Below are positions 30,809-39,102 of a DNA stretch of 64,000 nucleotides, piece after piece. The notes below the pieces were generated by a model. The model was not told the DNA's origin, did not search any database, and saw only the letters and a list, made by a program, of their open reading frames with translations. This DNA is from Pectobacterium brasiliense (GTDB taxonomy: Bacteria; Pseudomonadota; Gammaproteobacteria; Enterobacterales; Enterobacteriaceae): assembly GCF_016950255.1 (NCBI RefSeq), contig NZ_JACGFN010000001.1, forward strand, positions 1,178,001 through 1,242,000, read 5' to 3'. The stretch's first letter is position 1, and each line of letters starts with the position of its first letter. A program made the position numbers and the translations under genes.

Positions 30809-32224
30809 TTGAACGAACTATTGAACGTTAATGAACAGAGAGATAACGGTGAGTCAGACTACAATCAAGTCATAACATCAGAATGGATGCAATTGATAGC
30901 CACAACCTCACAAAAATCTTTTAATCTACTGCGAACCCTCGCCGCTCAGAAAGCCTCCGAGTTTGCTGACGCGTTCTACTCCTACATGCTCCAAGATCAA
31001 GACGCTTCCCTGTTTCTTTCCAGCCAGCAAGTCCACGATCGACTCCATGGTTCGATGAGCAAATGGATAGTGGATATTTTAACGAATACCGGAGATAGTC
31101 TGGCTGACCTGATTAATCATCAAAAGAAAATTGGTCAAATTCATGCGCGTATTGGTATTCCCGTCGATCTGGTTGAGCGCGGAGCCCGGCGTTTAAAATG
31201 GCACCTTTATGAAGACATCGCACAGGTGACAGAGGATAAAACGCTATGCTTTGATGCGATGCGTTTTGCCTCTATCTCTATGGATATTGCCATCGAGATA
31301 ATGAGCAAAACCTATTCACAATCGCACGATCTGGCAGCCAAAAATGAAGAATCCTATCGGCTATTTTCTATTCTGGAAAATTCCAGCATGGAGAGAGAGC
31401 GTCAAAATGCATCGCTGTTAAATTGGGAAAATGCCTTTATTTTTAGTGTTGCCACTGGTACGCCTCTTTCCAGTATCCAGGACCTGAGTGATTCAGAGTT
31501 TGGCCTGTGGTTTAACCATAAGGGGAAATCCAGTTTCAGTAATATTAAGGGTATACGCACTATCGCCTCAATCATGACGGAAACGGATGACTATATTCGC
31601 GATCATAGTACTACCGCACTACTGACACAGCAGGATTACGCCCCGCTACTTAAAACGGTCAGAAGCAAAATTTATAAAATAAATATGCTGCTGGGATCGC
31701 TATTTGACGAAGTCCAAAAACTGGAAAGCGGTAAGGATACATTGACCCTTCTGTTAAATCGTCGCTTCCTGCCAACCATCCTTAGACATGAAATATCGCT
31801 GGCAATGCACTCAAACACCTCGCTCAGCATCGCCATGATTGATATTGACCATTTTAAAACCGTGAATGACACATATGGCCATGCCGCTGGCGATAGCATC
31901 CTGAAAAGGATTGCAGAAGTGCTATATGGGAGCACGAGGAACAGCGACTATGTTTTCCGTTACGGCGGAGAAGAATTCATGATCGTGCTTATTGAAACGC
32001 CTAAAGTCGCCGCCCACACCATCATCGAGCGGCTGAGGAAGAAAATCCAGGATCACCCTATTTATCTTCAAAACGGTGAAAGCGTTACGATGACCATAAG
32101 CGCAGGCATCGCTGTCTATAGCGGTCATCCCGATTATGAATGCTTGATAAAGGCAGCAGACGATGCGCTCTATCAGGCCAAGGCCAACGGCAGAAACAGG
32201 ATCGAATACGCGCCGGAAGAATAA
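30809..32224 (+). CDS. dosC: Globin-coupled diguanylate cyclase (DosC type)
   Basis: This enzyme makes cyclic di-GMP from GTP under control of a haem globin domain that senses oxygen. The 471-residue product has an N-terminal globin-coupled sensor (about 20-175) with IGQIHARIGIPVDLVERG, the distal-helix region around the haem His. A middle domain of about 130 residues follows, then a GGDEF domain with active-site GGEEF in FRYGGEEFMIV (about residues 395-399). It aligns with E. coli DosC along its length. No ATG is available before residue 27, so the TTG at 30809 with AAGAG upstream is the start. The partner phosphodiesterase gene dosP is not adjacent. Location near flhDC suggests a link of oxygen to motility, which is inference. 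Confidence 0.88.
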   Translation: MNELLNVNEQRDNGESDYNQVITSEWMQLIATTSQKSFNLLRTLAAQKASEFADAFYSYMLQDQDASLFLSSQQVHDRLHGSMSKWIVDILTNTGDSLADLINHQKKIGQIHARIGIPVDLVERGARRLKWHLYEDIAQVTEDKTLCFDAMRFASISMDIAIEIMSKTYSQSHDLAAKNEESYRLFSILENSSMERERQNASLLNWENAFIFSVATGTPLSSIQDLSDSEFGLWFNHKGKSSFSNIKGIRTIASIMTETDDYIRDHSTTALLTQQDYAPLLKTVRSKIYKINMLLGSLFDEVQKLESGKDTLTLLLNRRFLPTILRHEISLAMHSNTSLSIAMIDIDHFKTVNDTYGHAAGDSILKRIAEVLYGSTRNSDYVFRYGGEEFMIVLIETPKVAAHTIIERLRKKIQDHPIYLQNGESVTMTISAGIAVYSGHPDYECLIKAADDALYQAKANGRNRIEYAPEE

Positions 32225-32238
32225 TCATTTTATCTCGT

Positions 32239-32303
32239 TGCAAACCTGCACTTCAGGTCATAGCTGAAAAGAATAGCCCGCTATTCATCATCGCAGGTTT
32301 GCA
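32239..32303. repeat. Inverted repeat after dosC
   Basis: TGCAAACCTGC (32239-32249) is repeated inverted as GCAGGTTTGCA (32293-32303), 11 bases each, 43 bases apart. It begins 15 bases past the dosC stop. It may fold in the 3' end of the transcript. The remaining sequence to 32499 shows no gene. Confidence 0.6.
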
Positions 32304-32499
32304 CCATTCCCTCACCAAGCAGATGAATTCCCCTTCATTGAACAAATTCACAGCATGAAAACGATAAACCAACGATTTTACTAACCAACCCGCCAAAAAT
32401 TTGATACATATTCAATAAATAAGCATGATCGTCGACAATATGTCATGCAGTGAATCTTTTTATAGTTTGATCTTATTTTGCACAAGGGAGGAACGAGCA

Positions 32500-32718
32500 T
32501 TGCAGCGACAGCAGGTTTTATCGTCACGAATTTATTCCATTGGATACGATCCAAAGACGCACAACCTTGAGATAGAATTTCATAATAAAGATATCTATCA
32601 ATATGTTGGCGTGCCTGAGTCTATCTATAAAAAATTTATTTCTGACGCTGTCGTCTCTAAAGGCCGTTTCTTTGATGGCGTGATAAAAGATAAGTTTTTA
32701 TGCCGTAAAATCAGATAG
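32500..32718 (+). CDS. KTSC-domain small protein
   Basis: The 72-residue product matches the KTSC domain: SSRIYSIGYDPKTHNLEIEF, then YQYVGVPESIYKKF and GRFFDGVIKDKF. The conserved Ser/Tyr pattern is present; the biochemical role of this family is not settled. The start is set at a TTG (32500) preceded eight bases earlier by GGGAGG, an excellent ribosome site. A longer frame back to 32425 has no such site and adds residues outside the domain. It is monocistronic, ending before a hairpin at 32751. Confidence 0.8.
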   Translation: MQRQQVLSSRIYSIGYDPKTHNLEIEFHNKDIYQYVGVPESIYKKFISDAVVSKGRFFDGVIKDKFLCRKIR

Positions 32719-32750
32719 ATAAGAAACAACCAATAACAACACTGGAATTT

Positions 32751-32772
32751 ATCGCCGTTCCCTAACGGCGAT
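32751..32772. terminator. Hairpin downstream of the KTSC gene
   Basis: ATCGCCGTT (32751-32759), CCCT loop, AACGGCGAT (32764-32772). The 9-bp stem has no T run after it, so it is a possible rather than a certain terminator. It lies 33 bases past the stop codon. Confidence 0.45.
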
Positions 32773-32941
32773 GTAAAACGTCGCTTTACGCAACATCTGT
32801 TTGCTAGTTAATCTCTACCACCTTCCAGTTCCACTATCACAACTAATCCGGTGAATTTACCATACATGCAGGTGGTATCTTTTCGATAGCATCCCGTCAG
32901 ACTATGTGAGTATCTAGTCTGTCTGACTATGGAGAGTTCAC

Positions 32942-33298
32942 ATGGTCACATCGGATATTCAGGGAGCGAATCTTTTATTTTCCCAAGCCAGTAAGCACAC
33001 TATTGCGCCAAATGAAGATACTTTCAAAATAGCACTTGAGAAAGCAAAGGATAGCGGGCAGACCTCCAGACACGAACCCAGCGCTAAAGTTGAACCTCAG
33101 CGTTCGAAAGCAGCACAGGAGTTTATGGATTGGGTCTCCACGCCTCATGAAGAAAGATTATTCTTCTCCGTACTCGCCTCCATGGGAATATCCAAGGAGC
33201 AATACGAGACAATGCCAGCAGAAGAACGCATGGCATTGGATCTCAAAGTACAAGAACGTATAAAAGAAATGGCGGAACAAGGTCAACAGCTCGCGTAA
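32942..33298 (+). CDS. Hypothetical protein, helical, 118 residues
   Basis: I do not recognise a named family. The product is hydrophilic, with a disordered first half (residues 1-55, rich in Ser, Lys and Pro). A compact second half runs AAQEFMDWVSTPHEERLFFSVLAS (quoted in part) and then MGISKEQYETMPAEERMALDLKVQERIKEM, probably three helices. No signal peptide or membrane segment is visible. A GGAGAG ribosome site precedes the ATG. Upstream, CAGACTA and TAGTCTG near 32898-32921 form an inverted repeat that could be an operator. The gene is monocistronic. Confidence 0.7.
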   Translation: MVTSDIQGANLLFSQASKHTIAPNEDTFKIALEKAKDSGQTSRHEPSAKVEPQRSKAAQEFMDWVSTPHEERLFFSVLASMGISKEQYETMPAEERMALDLKVQERIKEMAEQGQQLA

Positions 33299-33413
33299 TG
33301 CCTCTCCTCCGATAGGTATACGGGCGACACCTTAGCGTCATTAACCTTGCCGCCCGCCAAAGCGAGTCTGTGTATGAAGGGGAAAACATTACCATTTTCC
33401 CTACGCGAAAAAT

Positions 33414-34643
33414 TCAAGAGGCTACTGAAAGCTCTTTATTTCTCTGAATTTCTTCGCTGAGTTCTTGCGAACGATAATATTGCAGCGCAGCAGGATCAGC
33501 AACGTATTCCACCTTACCGTGGTGTTCTTCAACGCATTGAATAATTTTGCTAAGGTCAGTTTTAAAGAACTCTTTGCGAAGATTGACTTTATTCATTCGC
33601 TCACCACTCAGCTTATTATGCAGTGCATATTCAAGAGCAGGAGCGTCGTCACAACTGATCATGGCATGTACGTCAAACTCAAATGGCACGCTAGCGCCAC
33701 TTAGTTCACTAACACGATCGAGAGGCTCAAGGCGGCGAGTCATGCCGATTTTGTAGACGTTATCACCAAAAGATCCGATATTGGAAATGACATAAACATG
33801 TCCTTGTTTAGTCATCTGAGCCATCGATTTTGCACGCTCATATTGCTTATGGACATCTTCAATTTCTTGCACTAATTTCTGGCGAGTTTCTTCAAGTTCC
33901 TGGCGATGCTCTTCGTCAGCGGCCAATAGAGCTTCTTCCACAGCTTTACGGCGAGCTTCCAGCTCCTGCTCTTTTGCTTCCGCTTCCTGCTGCTGCATTT
34001 CGAGTTCTTCAGCCCTCTGACGTTCTTCACGCATCTGTCGTTTTATCTCGTTCTGAGCATCTCGCTCGTCCTGAGCGGCCTGAAGTGCCAGAACCTTATC
34101 ACGAAACTCTTGTTCTACAGTTTTCCAATTGGAATGATCGCGAAGCTCAAAGAAATCATATTTCGCAATTAACGTTTGATAAATCGTTTTTTCTTTTTTG
34201 ATATCTTCGAGTTTCTTCTCAAAGTTTTTTAGTGTTACAGATGCCAGTAGTGTTTTGCGTTTGTAACGGTAAGTATCATCGAGGACCTTCTGTATTTCTT
34301 CCTGCGCAGAGTGATGCTGCTCACGAAATACACTCTCAAAATCGAACGCAAAATCAACAGCTTTTCCAAAAATCGCTTTGCTTCTGCTTCTGTTTGATTC
34401 AATTATCTGCCTGAGCTCGTTTTTCAGATTATTATGTTCAACTTCACGAGCAATATCGCGATTTTTATATTTTTCAATTACTTCTTCTTTTTCTTCGATC
34501 TCAGCCGCGAGCGATTTTTTATTCCTTATTTCAAGATCTTCGACGACGCGAGCATGTTTGTTTTTCAAATATCGATACGTGATATAAGAGCCGATTAAAG
34601 CCCCTACACCCAAGACGATTAAGATTGGATAAAGTGCTTCCAT
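33414..34643 (-). CDS. Membrane-anchored coiled-coil protein with DUF4041 and T5orf172/GIY-YIG-like domain
   Basis: The 409-residue product has an N-terminal membrane helix (YPILIVLGVGALIGSYITY) and a DUF4041-like region (about 60-190, with FGKAVDFAFDFESVFREQ). A long Glu/Gln/Arg-rich coiled coil follows (about 190-290). The C-terminal T5orf172/Mug113-type domain begins GHVYVISNIGSFGDNVYKIGM and contains DRVSELSGASVPFEFDVHA. That domain belongs to the GIY-YIG nuclease fold. Such proteins occur in phages and islands; their role is unknown. The start at 34643 (MEALYP) has GGGGTAA upstream. It lies next to the integrase relic. Confidence 0.8.
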   Translation of the reverse strand: MEALYPILIVLGVGALIGSYITYRYLKNKHARVVEDLEIRNKKSLAAEIEEKEEVIEKYKNRDIAREVEHNNLKNELRQIIESNRSRSKAIFGKAVDFAFDFESVFREQHHSAQEEIQKVLDDTYRYKRKTLLASVTLKNFEKKLEDIKKEKTIYQTLIAKYDFFELRDHSNWKTVEQEFRDKVLALQAAQDERDAQNEIKRQMREERQRAEELEMQQQEAEAKEQELEARRKAVEEALLAADEEHRQELEETRQKLVQEIEDVHKQYERAKSMAQMTKQGHVYVISNIGSFGDNVYKIGMTRRLEPLDRVSELSGASVPFEFDVHAMISCDDAPALEYALHNKLSGERMNKVNLRKEFFKTDLSKIIQCVEEHHGKVEYVADPAALQYYRSQELSEEIQRNKELSVAS

Positions 34644-35018
34644 TACAATTACCCCAGGGTTGGTCATAAAAATGGTCGCAAAAATATACCATAACCTCAT
34701 CTGCAGCGCCCTACAGTCTGTTAAGTTGATTATTGATACATGGTTTGGCGTTCTTTCGTGGCAAGAGGTGCGCGCTCAAGAGTCCAAAGATCGCTCGGGC
34801 TTGACTAAATAGGAACCTAGTTTTGATCTTGGGCCACACCAGAAATCTATCGCCCTATTATTCATGGGAAACATGAAGATCTGTTTGCATTAGCGAAGAG
34901 GCATGGCATTAAACCCAACCCGCTCTATGAGCAGGGGTGTATCGAGATATAAATTTCACTCCATTGGCAGCGGCGGCGCTATTTCACTATGCACGTTGGA
35001 TTCTTCCATACTGTTGAC

Positions 35019-35345
35019 ATGGGCGAAATTAGACGCGCCAGTAATTATCGTGAAGAAAAATTCACTCTGGAACGAATGGTTGCCCAATTTATGCAATTGC
35101 CAGATTTTCTCGATCTCGCGAGTGAAACGCAAAATGACTACCGTAAATATCTGCAAAAATAGTTCCAATTTTTGGAGGAATATCGCTGGATTCGATTAAG
35201 CCTGAGCACGTTAGGAAATACATGGATAAACGGTGGTGTGAAAAGCAAAACGCAGGCGAACAGGGAAAAGGCACTTATGTCCAGAGCTTCCCGGCGGTTG
35301 GTGATGAGAATAAAAACTCAAAAAATCGCATATTTAACAAACAAG
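35019..35345 (+). pseudogene. Tyrosine recombinase (phage-type integrase) remnant, frameshifted
   Basis: Three frames together rebuild an integrase core-binding region. EEKFTLERMVAQFMQLPDFLDLASETQNDYRKYLQK comes first (quoted here only as landmarks 35060-35160). After an A-run at 35155-35160 the frame shifts to IVPIFGGISLDSIKPEHVRKYMDKR. A second shift near 35233 gives GVKSKTQANREKALMSRA. The catalytic domain is missing. This is the decayed integrase of the island to its right and is not functional. Text before 35019 is possibly earlier integrase sequence but too degraded to claim. Confidence 0.75.
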
Positions 35346-35390
35346 CAAAAATCATCTTAGGAAGAATATTAGGAAAGGGGTTTTAGGCAC

Positions 35391-35411
35391 AAAAAACCGC
35401 CTCTCGGCGGT
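35391..35411 (-). terminator. Intrinsic terminator reading leftward
   Basis: On the minus strand ACCGCC, GAGA, GGCGGT is followed by TTTTT. This is a textbook intrinsic terminator. It lies about 47 bases beyond the tRNA-like fragment at 35458-35479, where a tRNA gene's terminator would be. The two may have been captured together. Confidence 0.8.
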
Positions 35412-35457
35412 CTACGACATTGCACATAAGCGATTGTTTTAATTCATTTTAAATCAA

Positions 35458-35479
35458 TGGTGCCGGGGCGGGACTTGAA
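35458..35479 (-). other. tRNA-Leu 3'-end fragment, candidate att site
   Basis: On the minus strand the 22 bases from 35479 to 35458 read as a T-loop (TTCAAGT), T-stem (CCCGC), acceptor strand and ACCA. This resembles the 3' end of enterobacterial tRNA-Leu of the leuZ type, one C short in the acceptor arm. The sequence to its right shows no tRNA body, so this is a fragment, not a gene. Integrating elements of this kind copy the 3' end of a tRNA gene. With the integrase relic 110 bases away, it marks an island end. Confidence 0.6.
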
Positions 35480-35753
35480 AAACAAACCCATCTTATTGAA
35501 AATAAAGATACATCATAAGTGAACATAGACGATATATCCTCATTTGTATACTCAGTCTTTTTCCCTTCACACCAGTGACTACTCGCCACACAATTCAACA
35601 GTGATGGTAAAAATGTTGCGATGCAAAATCTGATGTATAAATAACATCGGTACAACTTCATTCAGCGGTTAGATGCTATCGTGGTTTACTCTAGATAGCA
35701 AAACCGTTATCAAGACAGCGAGTGCATTTCTGGCAATCGGTTCACCGCCATCA

Positions 35754-35975
35754 TCAGGTCTGAGATTCTTTAGGTTGCTCCCTAACCTCCATAAAATCAG
35801 AAGTAGCCACCTCGGTAGCAAACCAACTATCCCAGCCCTCCTCCGATGACGTAGTAACACGCAAGTGATCGATCGCAGTCGTATCTGCGTCTTTCACATC
35901 ATCGGTTAATGCAGCAGTTTTTGAGATACTACTATTCCCTTTTCTCATTATCGCCCTTCTCCCGCCAAACGACAC
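35754..35975 (-). pseudogene. VapB-type antitoxin remnant
   Basis: Residues KTAALTDDVKDADTTAI and EGWDSWFATEVATSDFMEVREQP match the second half of VapB/VagC antitoxins, whose typical motifs are ALPxDVKxV and SWDSWFxxxxxSxDFMxxREQP. The expected N-terminal AbrB-like start (NRSQAVRLPK) is garbled to RKGNSSIS. No VapC toxin frame follows downstream, where the sequence decays. I read it as a dead half of a type II toxin-antitoxin pair. The 35480-35753 stretch to its left holds no gene I can support. Confidence 0.6.
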
Positions 35976-36073
35976 ACAACATGCCGCATCCTCTTTTACA
36001 TTACCAGATTAGCACTACAGACATCGTAGCCAAGAGATGAGTAATCTCCATCCCACATCCAGCCGGTCGATCA

Positions 36074-36907
36074 CTACCTCGCCGCCAACATCCCCGGATA
36101 GTGTTTGGCGATAATATCGTTCATCCGATCGATCAAGTCAGGACGCTTAAAGATGAGATGCCCGGTGCCTTTCTGAAAGTAACGCACACTAAAGAACTCA
36201 TCCTCGTATTCCTGCTGATGCGGATTATCACGGATATGGTCCATCATCCGAATGGTGACATCGCCCCGATTGTCGGGGATCGGTTTGCTATCCAGCAGAT
36301 ACAGCATACGCTCTAGATCGGCCAGTTGATCTCTTCGCCAGCCCCAGTTCAGGCCAAAGCCCCAGCGGTTATATGTCACCAGATTGCTGATGATGATTTT
36401 CTTGCCGAAGTAACAAGGGTGATTGCTCTTGTAATCCCACGATAGCCCTTTGAATACATTAAGCACGCCTCGTTCGAATACTTCATGCTTGCTCTGGTGA
36501 AGCCGTTCAAACGTACTAAGAATATTGGCTTCGCTGATAGCCGGGAGGTCACCCTCTTCCAAATTTTTGTGCCACTGGCTGCGGGCCTCGGCATCCATCA
36601 GCGACAGCATGCCGGATTTCAGCATCAGGTCGCGCCAGATATTGCGATCCAGCGTGCGGATGATGGCTGGCATCGCCTTGTTGGGTGCTTCTGTTAGCCA
36701 GCAATTATAGCGATGCCCCTGCTTTAACGCCCAGTCTTCAGCGGTGCCGCCACCAATAGTCGCTGTTAGTGTTGAAATCGCCTGTAGCTGGTTGAGGAGC
36801 TGTTCTATCTGTTGCAGCGCGGTATCACGTCCGATGAAAATGCGTTCGATATTGGTCGAGCAAATCAGCTCGGTGTGTTCGGTCAAAACCTCGGGTTCAA
36901 TGTGCAT
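36074..36907 (-). CDS. DUF4942-domain protein
   Basis: The 277-residue product matches DUF4942 proteins found downstream of CbtA-type toxins in E. coli islands. Landmarks are NRWGFGLNWGWRRDQLADLERML, the DRNIWRDLMLKSGMLSLMD region (both quoted in part), and a C-terminal FFSVRYFQKGTGHLIFKRPDL. The role is unknown; some annotations compare the fold with methyltransferases, which I cannot confirm. The ATG at 36907 is chosen because a strong hairpin lies immediately upstream at 36933-36962. Longer in-frame starts would translate that hairpin. Confidence 0.8.
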   Translation of the reverse strand: MHIEPEVLTEHTELICSTNIERIFIGRDTALQQIEQLLNQLQAISTLTATIGGGTAEDWALKQGHRYNCWLTEAPNKAMPAIIRTLDRNIWRDLMLKSGMLSLMDAEARSQWHKNLEEGDLPAISEANILSTFERLHQSKHEVFERGVLNVFKGLSWDYKSNHPCYFGKKIIISNLVTYNRWGFGLNWGWRRDQLADLERMLYLLDSKPIPDNRGDVTIRMMDHIRDNPHQQEYEDEFFSVRYFQKGTGHLIFKRPDLIDRMNDIIAKHYPGMLAAR

Positions 36908-36932
36908 AGTTTGTGGTCCATACATAAAAGCA

Positions 36933-36962
36933 AATGCGCCAGCCGGTAAGGGCTGGCGCATT
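36933..36962 (-). terminator. Terminator between cbtA and the DUF4942 gene
   Basis: AATGCGCCAGCC (36933-36944), 6-base loop, GGCTGGCGCATT (36951-36962) gives a perfect 12-bp stem. On the minus strand it is followed by TGCTTTTATG. It can end or attenuate the cbeA-cbtA transcript before the DUF4942 gene. Confidence 0.75.
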
Positions 36963-37024
36963 ATGCATAGGGTAGAAGGATAAACAGGTTTGGTGCGATG
37001 TGACTGGAAAGCGGTTCGCAATCT

Positions 37025-37345
37025 TTATGCCTTGAGCAAGCCGGTAGCACGTCTGGCACGGAGAACATCAACGGCGGTAAGAAAGGGCGATTGCTCCTGC
37101 CAGTTAAAGCCGTTGCGATCGATACGCACCAGTTCGTATTTTTCCACCAGAAAATTGATAGTATTTACCAACGTGATGCCAGCATCGATATGCGCCTGAA
37201 TCACGTTCTCCTCGCAGAACGGCGTGTCGTTCAGCGTCAGGCCGTAGTGCTTTTCCAGCAGGTAGGTCAGGAGTTGTTGCCAGACGGCTATAGGTGACGC
37301 GCAGGATTGATCCTCCCGTGACGGGATTACAGGTGATGTTTGCAT
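37025..37345 (-). CDS. cbtA: CbtA/YeeV-family toxin
   Basis: CbtA-type toxins inhibit the cytoskeletal proteins FtsZ and MreB in E. coli. The 106-residue product keeps [44 protein letters not shown] (quoted in part) and ends [13 protein letters not shown]. That closely follows E. coli CbtA, YkfI and YpjF, apart from a shorter tail. The antitoxin gene lies 69 bases upstream. The pair is a type IV system, in which the antitoxin stabilises the target filaments rather than binding the toxin. Confidence 0.9.
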   Translation of the reverse strand: MQTSPVIPSREDQSCASPIAVWQQLLTYLLEKHYGLTLNDTPFCEENVIQAHIDAGITLVNTINFLVEKYELVRIDRNGFNWQEQSPFLTAVDVLRARRATGLLKA

Positions 37346-37414
37346 GGGAATACTCTCTTCAGGTTAAGTCGATAAAATCAGGGAAACGTTCAGAATGGGG
37401 AGAGAAGCAGCGGA

Positions 37415-37750
37415 TTATTGTGTTGCCGCTGAAGAGGGATAAATAGCAATATACACGTAGCCAAAACTGCCCAGCGTATCGGCTTCACAGGTCCATTCGT
37501 TGCAATACAGCGTGACGCAACCCTGCTGCCGGGGATTAAGCTCACCCGTGCGTAGTTTCTGCTCCAACTGCTTAATCAGCTCAGGGAAGCAACATTCCAG
37601 ACTTTGGGCTTCTGTTTTGCTAAACGTACCGACAATGCTGGCACGGTCTGCCAGATAGTGCAGACGGTTACCTTCCTGCACCAGTCTGGCTCCGAATCGC
37701 GGCGTGACGGCACGTTTTAGTCCCCATTCAGGGGTATCCGATGATGGCAT
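37415..37750 (-). CDS. cbeA: CbeA/YeeU-family antitoxin
   Basis: The 111-residue product contains TPRFGARLVQEGNRLHYLADRASI and TGELNPRQQGCVTLY (quoted in part), the signature of the YeeU/YfjZ/YafW antitoxins. It is expected to counter CbtA by promoting bundling of MreB and FtsZ. It sits 39 bases after the RadC-like gene and upstream of cbtA, the same order as in the E. coli CP4 prophages. Frame and length are normal. Confidence 0.9.
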   Translation of the reverse strand: MPSSDTPEWGLKRAVTPRFGARLVQEGNRLHYLADRASIVGTFSKTEAQSLECCFPELIKQLEQKLRTGELNPRQQGCVTLYCNEWTCEADTLGSFGYVYIAIYPSSAATQ

Positions 37751-37789
37751 GATTGTTTCCTTATAAAAGAGCGGTAATAAATGTGATCA

Positions 37790-38263
37790 TCACAACCAGC
37801 CACGTTCAGCGAATGACACTACCTCAGCACCGCCGACAACCAGATGATCGAGGACTCTGACGTCGAGTTGTGACAGTGATTCCTTCAGCTTGTCGGTGAT
37901 ATGGCGGTCAGCCTGACTGGGCTCGGCACAGCCGGAAGGATGATTGTGTGCCAGTATCACGGCGGCGGCATTATGGCGCAGTGAGGCTTTGAGGATTTCA
38001 CGCGGATGCACTTCGGTACTGTTGATACCACCCAGCGCGATAACTTCCTTTTCTATCAGACGGTTTTGGTTATCCAGGTACAGCACCATAAAGACTTCAC
38101 GCTCCAGACTGCTGAGTTCCAGCAGTAACCAGCTTTTGGTGTCCTCAGAGGTTTTGAACTGTCGCGCATTTTTACGCACGCGTTTTTCCAACAGGCACAA
38201 CGCCATCTGGATGATGCGTTGCTCTCTGGACGCAATACTGCCTGCCAATGAATTGCATGACAT
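37790..38263 (-). CDS. RadC-like JAB-domain protein (YeeS/YfjY type)
   Basis: The 157-residue product is a stand-alone JAB/MPN domain of the RadC family. The metal site is intact: Glu in STEVHPREI, His-x-His in [13 protein letters not shown], and the downstream Asp in DRHITDKL. It lacks the helix-hairpin-helix part of chromosomal RadC, as do YeeS, YkfG and YfjY of E. coli islands. Function is unknown. It heads the radC-cbeA-cbtA set on the minus strand. Confidence 0.88.
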   Translation of the reverse strand: MSCNSLAGSIASREQRIIQMALCLLEKRVRKNARQFKTSEDTKSWLLLELSSLEREVFMVLYLDNQNRLIEKEVIALGGINSTEVHPREILKASLRHNAAAVILAHNHPSGCAEPSQADRHITDKLKESLSQLDVRVLDHLVVGGAEVVSFAERGWL

Positions 38264-38353
38264 GGTGATTCCTTGTAATTGAACAGAAAGAGAGGAATGA
38301 ATAGAAAAAGAGCAGGTCAGAGTAGCAATCCTATTCTTTTCAGTAACTGATAT

Positions 38354-38398
38354 CCCTTGGCGTACTCATAGCAGCCAGTGACTGCTATGGCGCAAGGG
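38354..38398. repeat. Interrupted stem-loop between the RadC-like and hypothetical genes
   Basis: Outer arms CCCTTG and CAAGGG enclose inner arms CATAGCAG (38367-38374) and CTGCTATG (38382-38389). The structure covers 45 bases in a 205-base gap. It lies about 70 bases past the upstream gene's stop and has no T run. A regulatory RNA structure or a small repeat remnant are both possible. Confidence 0.5.
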
Positions 38399-38468
38399 AA
38401 AGCACGTGAGTTGGCCCATCAGATAACCTGTGGACCAGTAATTTTCAGAGCAAATAAACAACACAACG

Positions 38469-39074
38469 TTAGGGGGCGGCAAGTGCAGAAAGCGAGCTGT
38501 ATCCACGTTTGATATCACAGTGCTTTGCATTAGCATCAATCAGGGACTGTCCCAACTTTTTGACAAGCAACGTTGCTGGATACTGATAGCTCCACCCCAT
38601 TGGGTTATGATCAAAGGTGCCATCGTTATAATAGAAATGAAAAACAAATGAGCCTGTTCGATAATCCAGCATATTGGAAATCGCTTTTGCCAGATTAGCC
38701 GAATGCAGACTATCCATGAGCGTTTTAGCGTGGTCAGCATTGTTATTCATTTGATGAATACCATCAGGATAATACTGCACGGTCATTCCTGTTGCGCCTT
38801 CGACATTATCACCGTAAATACCTTTCAGGTAGTACCGAATATTTAACTGATTGTCTTTGGCATAACACGTCAGAACGAATTTCTCCGTGTTGCGTCCCTT
38901 TTTTCCGACAATGACAAAATCATCAACACCTGCCGCTATTTGGTTGTGTCTAACATCAACGGTGTCAACAACCGCGTTCTTATAGCTAATTGGCTTGGGA
39001 TCATAAGCAGCGGCATACAACTGAGAACTCCATAGCGATATAGCCAATAGCGTGGTTATCATTATATTTTTCAT
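38469..39074 (-). CDS. Hypothetical exported protein, 201 residues
   Basis: I do not recognise a family with certainty. A signal peptide of about 21 residues (ITTLLAISLWSSQLYA) predicts a periplasmic or secreted product. The body is rich in beta-forming stretches (FVIVGKKGRNTEKFVLTCYA, FVFHFYYNDGTFDHNPMGW) and has two cysteines that may form a disulfide. Small exported proteins of unknown or host-directed function occur at similar places in E. coli CP4-type islands, which is only a contextual hint. The next gene upstream is 28 bases away. Confidence 0.72.
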   Translation of the reverse strand: MKNIMITTLLAISLWSSQLYAAAYDPKPISYKNAVVDTVDVRHNQIAAGVDDFVIVGKKGRNTEKFVLTCYAKDNQLNIRYYLKGIYGDNVEGATGMTVQYYPDGIHQMNNNADHAKTLMDSLHSANLAKAISNMLDYRTGSFVFHFYYNDGTFDHNPMGWSYQYPATLLVKKLGQSLIDANAKHCDIKRGYSSLSALAAP

Positions 39075-39102
39075 ATAAATAGTTCCTTATAATGCCCTGT
39101 TG

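Noticed and set aside
34903..35199. 98-codon plus-strand frame in the integrase region
   Set aside because: The integrase similarity lies in other frames; this frame crosses the relic without matching it.
35458..35479. Complete tRNA gene
   Set aside because: Only the T-arm and acceptor 3' end are present; no anticodon arm or D arm lies beside it.
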